Source of the DNA: Pseudomonadota bacterium
Lineage (GTDB): Bacteria > Pseudomonadota > Alphaproteobacteria > Sphingomonadales > Sphingomonadaceae
Assembly (NCBI GenBank): GCA_021849075.1
Contig: JAJZTH010000004.1
Span: 121,574 to 185,573 of the forward strand
Direction: 5' to 3'
Length of the DNA: 64,000 bases
In this document: positions 63,374-64,000 of the stretch, piece after piece
Layout: the number at the start of each line of letters is the position of its first letter
Numbering within the stretch: the stretch's first letter is position 1
Notes under the pieces: model-generated
Database searches by the model: none
Seen by the model: the letters and a program-made list of their open reading frames with translations, nothing else
What the model was told of the DNA's origin: nothing
Position numbers and translations under genes: made by a program

Positions 63374-63970
63374 TCAGGCTTCTTCAGCCGTCTCTTCTTC
63401 AGCTTCCACGGCGATTTCGCCGGGTTCCGCGTTGGGATCATAATCTTCGGTGAAGCCGCTCTCGTCCTTTTCGAACATGTCGGCCATCACGTCGACGCCC
63501 TGCGACTGAAGCTCAGCTTCTTCCGGCGAACGGGCGACGTTCACGGTGATGGTGGTCACGACTTCGGGGTGCAGCGCAACCTTGACGTCGAACACGCCGA
63601 GCGTCTTGATCGGGCGTTCCAGCACGACCATCGCCTTGGTGACGTTGGTGACGCCATCGGCGTGCAGCGCTTCCACGACGTCGCGAACGGCGACCGAACC
63701 GTACAGGTGGCCAGCGTTCGACGACTGGCGGATCAGGACGATCTGCTTGCCGTTGACGCCTTCGGCAGCCGCTTCGGCGTCCGAACGGCGGGCCGCGTTG
63801 TCGGCTTCGATCTTCGCGCGGTTGGCTTCGAAGACCTTCTTGTTGGCGGCGTTCGAACGAAGCGCCTTCTTGTTGGGCAGCAGGAAGTTACGGGCATAGC
63901 CGTCCTTCACGGTGACGACGTCGCCGATCGCGCCCAGCTTCTCGATGCGTTCGAGGAGAATGATTTCCAT
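63374..63970 (-). CDS. rplI: 50S ribosomal protein L9
   Basis: 198 residues, against about 150 in E. coli. The N domain has MEIILLERIEKLGAIGDVVTVKDGYARNFLLPNKKA (RNA-binding signature), the connecting helix and the C domain (GVFDVKVALHPEVVTTITVNV). The last 45 residues are an acidic extension (EDYDPNAEPGE, then EEETAEEA). Ribosome site AAGGGG. Normal position after rpsR. Confidence 0.97.
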   Translation of the reverse strand: MEIILLERIEKLGAIGDVVTVKDGYARNFLLPNKKALRSNAANKKVFEANRAKIEADNAARRSDAEAAAEGVNGKQIVLIRQSSNAGHLYGSVAVRDVVEALHADGVTNVTKAMVVLERPIKTLGVFDVKVALHPEVVTTITVNVARSPEEAELQSQGVDVMADMFEKDESGFTEDYDPNAEPGEIAVEAEEETAEEA

Positions 63971-63982
63971 GGGTCTTTCCCC

Positions 63983-64000
63983 TTACTTCACGATGTAGGG
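63983..64000 (-). CDS. rpsR: Last codons of probable 30S ribosomal protein S18 (partial)
   Basis: The minus strand reads PYIVK then TAA, an ending consistent with S18 C termini (LLPY-V/I-hydrophobic), 12 nt upstream of the rplI start. Only five codons are seen, so the call rests on the usual rpsF-rpsR-rplI order. Confidence 0.5.
   Translation of the reverse strand, partial: PYIVK

Overview
The window is an ordinary-looking stretch of alphaproteobacterial chromosome, most likely from the Sphingomonadales (Sphingobium, Sphingomonas or a close relative). The reasons are high GC; a complete Entner-Doudoroff gene set; a RegB/RegA redox sensor pair; two TonB-dependent receptors; a short-form HisG; a PBG synthase of the Asp (DPYT) metal-site type; an L9 protein with a long acidic tail; and several families of short dispersed inverted repeats. 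I see no insertion sequence, prophage, CRISPR array or integrase. Genes are densely packed, and many neighbours overlap by 4 nt (ATGA/GTGA) or 1 nt (TGATG), which suggests translational coupling.

Layout. 1-1855: the start of a PAS sensor gene, a KDG kinase and tRNA-Gly(CCC). 1893-8662 (minus): a continuous six-gene unit, cyoABCD - SURF1 - regB - regA, which puts a bo3-type quinol oxidase, its assembly factor and a redox two-component system in one transcript. 8847-13560: an MFS carrier, glycosyltransferase, atypical Amt and membrane desaturase, with copies of a palindromic repeat between them. 13609-16758: two DUF2807 adhesin-like proteins divergent from an M28 peptidase. 16934-25308: VOC protein, hisG-hisD, nusB-thiL, hemB-GNAT, a membrane/spermidine-synthase fusion and a gamma-carbonic anhydrase-like protein. 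25513-31064 (minus): lipoprotein, then zwf-edd-glk-eda. 31174-35951: MerC-like protein behind a Zur-like box, tRNA-Leu(CAA), aminotransferase, pgl, a YbaK-type deacylase and galE. 36019-39537: the two beta-oxidation genes with a LiuR-like box upstream. 39768-45274: phosphoesterase, MFS_3 exporter, MobA-like transferase, folE with a pteridine-reductase-like SDR, and an enoyl-CoA hydratase. 45275-49180: a long structured leader, then a TonB receptor coupled to an M19 dipeptidase. 49222-53561: a valine-catabolic trio and a divergent LysR. 53600-59998: PmtA-like methyltransferase, ABC exporter, WYL-like protein, MATE pump, YedI, and three small stress-type genes. 60189-63185: siderophore-type receptor and a beta-barrel protein. 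63374-64000: rplI and the last codons of a probable rpsR.

How the genes fit together. Glucose is phosphorylated (glk), oxidised (zwf, pgl), dehydrated (edd) and cleaved (eda); kdgK feeds the same KDPG pool. Acyl-CoA and valine breakdown supply acetyl-CoA, propionyl-CoA precursors and reducing power. The bo3 oxidase drains quinol, and the co-transcribed RegBA could tune this to redox state. The most interesting non-coding element is the roughly 180-nt leader at 45368-45551. It can fold into a hairpin plus a three-way junction, and a distal 9-bp alternative pairing ends beside the Shine-Dalgarno of the receptor gene; it looks like an unassigned cis-regulatory RNA.
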